Source: an uncultured Clostridia bacterium
GTDB taxonomy: Bacteria > Bacillota > Clostridia > TANB77 > CAG-508
Length of the DNA: 53,117 nucleotides
Assembly (NCBI GenBank): GCA_944393485.1
Contig: CALYAJ010000003.1
Coordinates: forward strand, 1 to 53,117
Reading direction: 5' to 3'
A model generated the notes under the pieces. That model did not search any database. It had not been told where the DNA came from and was given only the letters and a program-made list of their open reading frames with translations. Below, in pieces: positions 52,930 to 53,117 of the stretch; position 1 is the first letter of the stretch; the number at the start of each line of letters is the position of its first letter. Made by a program: the position numbers and the translations under genes.

Positions 52930-53117
52930 ATGAATACCAAAAGATTTAGATATCGACAAAGAGAATTTCATTTAAAGGAAATAGATAACTTAAGCAATAT
53001 AGATTGGAGTTTAGAAAAGTATGGTTGTGGACCAACATCCATTGCTAATGTATTAAAAAATTATGGATTTGACGTTAATCCAATAGATATGGCTAAAAAA
53101 ATATTATTTGATAGTGA
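52930..53117 (+). CDS. C39-like cysteine peptidase, 3' end cut by the window
   Basis: Only the first 62 codons are present and the gene runs off the end. GGAGG (52919-52923) lies 6 bases before the ATG. YGCGPTSIANVLKNYG (about 31-46) is the peptidase_C39-like active-site segment, with catalytic C33 and the preceding Gly as oxyanion residue. Such domains cut double-glycine leaders or act as transglutaminase-like hydrolases, and the missing His-bearing part prevents further assignment. It follows the phosphoesterase by 37 bases. Confidence 0.7.
   Translation, partial: MNTKRFRYRQREFHLKEIDNLSNIDWSLEKYGCGPTSIANVLKNYGFDVNPIDMAKKILFDS

Overview
The window reads as chromosome from a very AT-rich, low-GC Firmicute, most likely an uncultured anaerobic gut member of the Clostridia. 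Grounds: strong A/T-ending codon bias, GGAGG-type ribosome sites, occasional TTG starts (polA, a CtpE-like ATPase, a DUF3006 protein), Asp23/Gls24, VanY-type and Spo0E-type proteins, a Spo0A-type box, and nearly all genes on one strand. Only one supported gene is on the minus strand (44525-44752). No rRNA, tRNA, CRISPR array or insertion sequence was seen.

Layout. (1) 1-5.2 kb is an accessory zone: a 5'-truncated DUF1016/YhcG nuclease remnant beside a 36-bp perfect palindrome, then four separate membrane-anchored proteins of unknown function. (2) 5.4-6.2 kb is a left-handed beta-helix transferase ending in a strong terminator. (3) 6.3-10.1 kb is a three-gene unit: an SF2 DEAH helicase, a protein with degenerate glycine-aromatic-Asp/Asn pentad repeats, and a small coiled-coil protein. 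It is the best candidate here for an undescribed system. (4) 10.2-12.3 kb holds a GC-richer orphan gene with a consensus promoter, a decayed Lgt-like membrane gene and a flavodoxin-like protein. (5) 12.3-20.5 kb has two tandem GT-C-like membrane proteins, then DNA polymerase I, a lytic transglycosylase, GalE and a VanY-like carboxypeptidase. (6) 20.7-26.1 kb has a second GC-richer orphan membrane protein, a heterodimeric ABC exporter, and an Asp23-DUF308 envelope operon. (7) 26.2-32.9 kb has a small alarmone synthetase whose start is out of frame, a hairpin-rich spacer, a CtpE-like P-type ATPase, a YdcF-like protein, NadD, a GT4 glycosyltransferase and a PlsC-like acyltransferase. (8) 32.9-40.5 kb has argS, glmM, metG, DUF3006, a ComEC-like metallo-beta-lactamase hydrolase and a GT39-like transferase. 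(9) 40.5-44.5 kb has a Spo0E-like gene behind a Spo0A-type promoter, class II aldolase, and a probable LexA-controlled operon (Y-family polymerase, YolD, AAA ATPase). (10) 44.5-53.1 kb has a minus-strand orphan gene, a membrane-anchored protein, and a tightly packed array of phosphate and acyl-transfer enzymes: GNAT-HAD fusion, double-HAD fusion, GNAT, MFS, P-loop kinase, 5'-nucleotidase-like, NUDIX, metallophosphoesterase and a partial C39-like peptidase.

Functional themes. Housekeeping (polA, argS, glmM, metG, fba, nadD, galE) is interleaved with cell-envelope work (transglycosylase, VanY, GT4/PlsC, GT39, Asp23). Three regulatory readings come directly from sequence: a Spo0A box 22 bp from an extended -10 in front of a Spo0E-like phosphatase, a LexA-type box overlapping the -35 of the mutagenic polymerase operon, and a set of near-consensus vegetative promoters paired with strong terminators around the GC-richer orphan genes. 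All family names are read by eye from motifs, with no database search.
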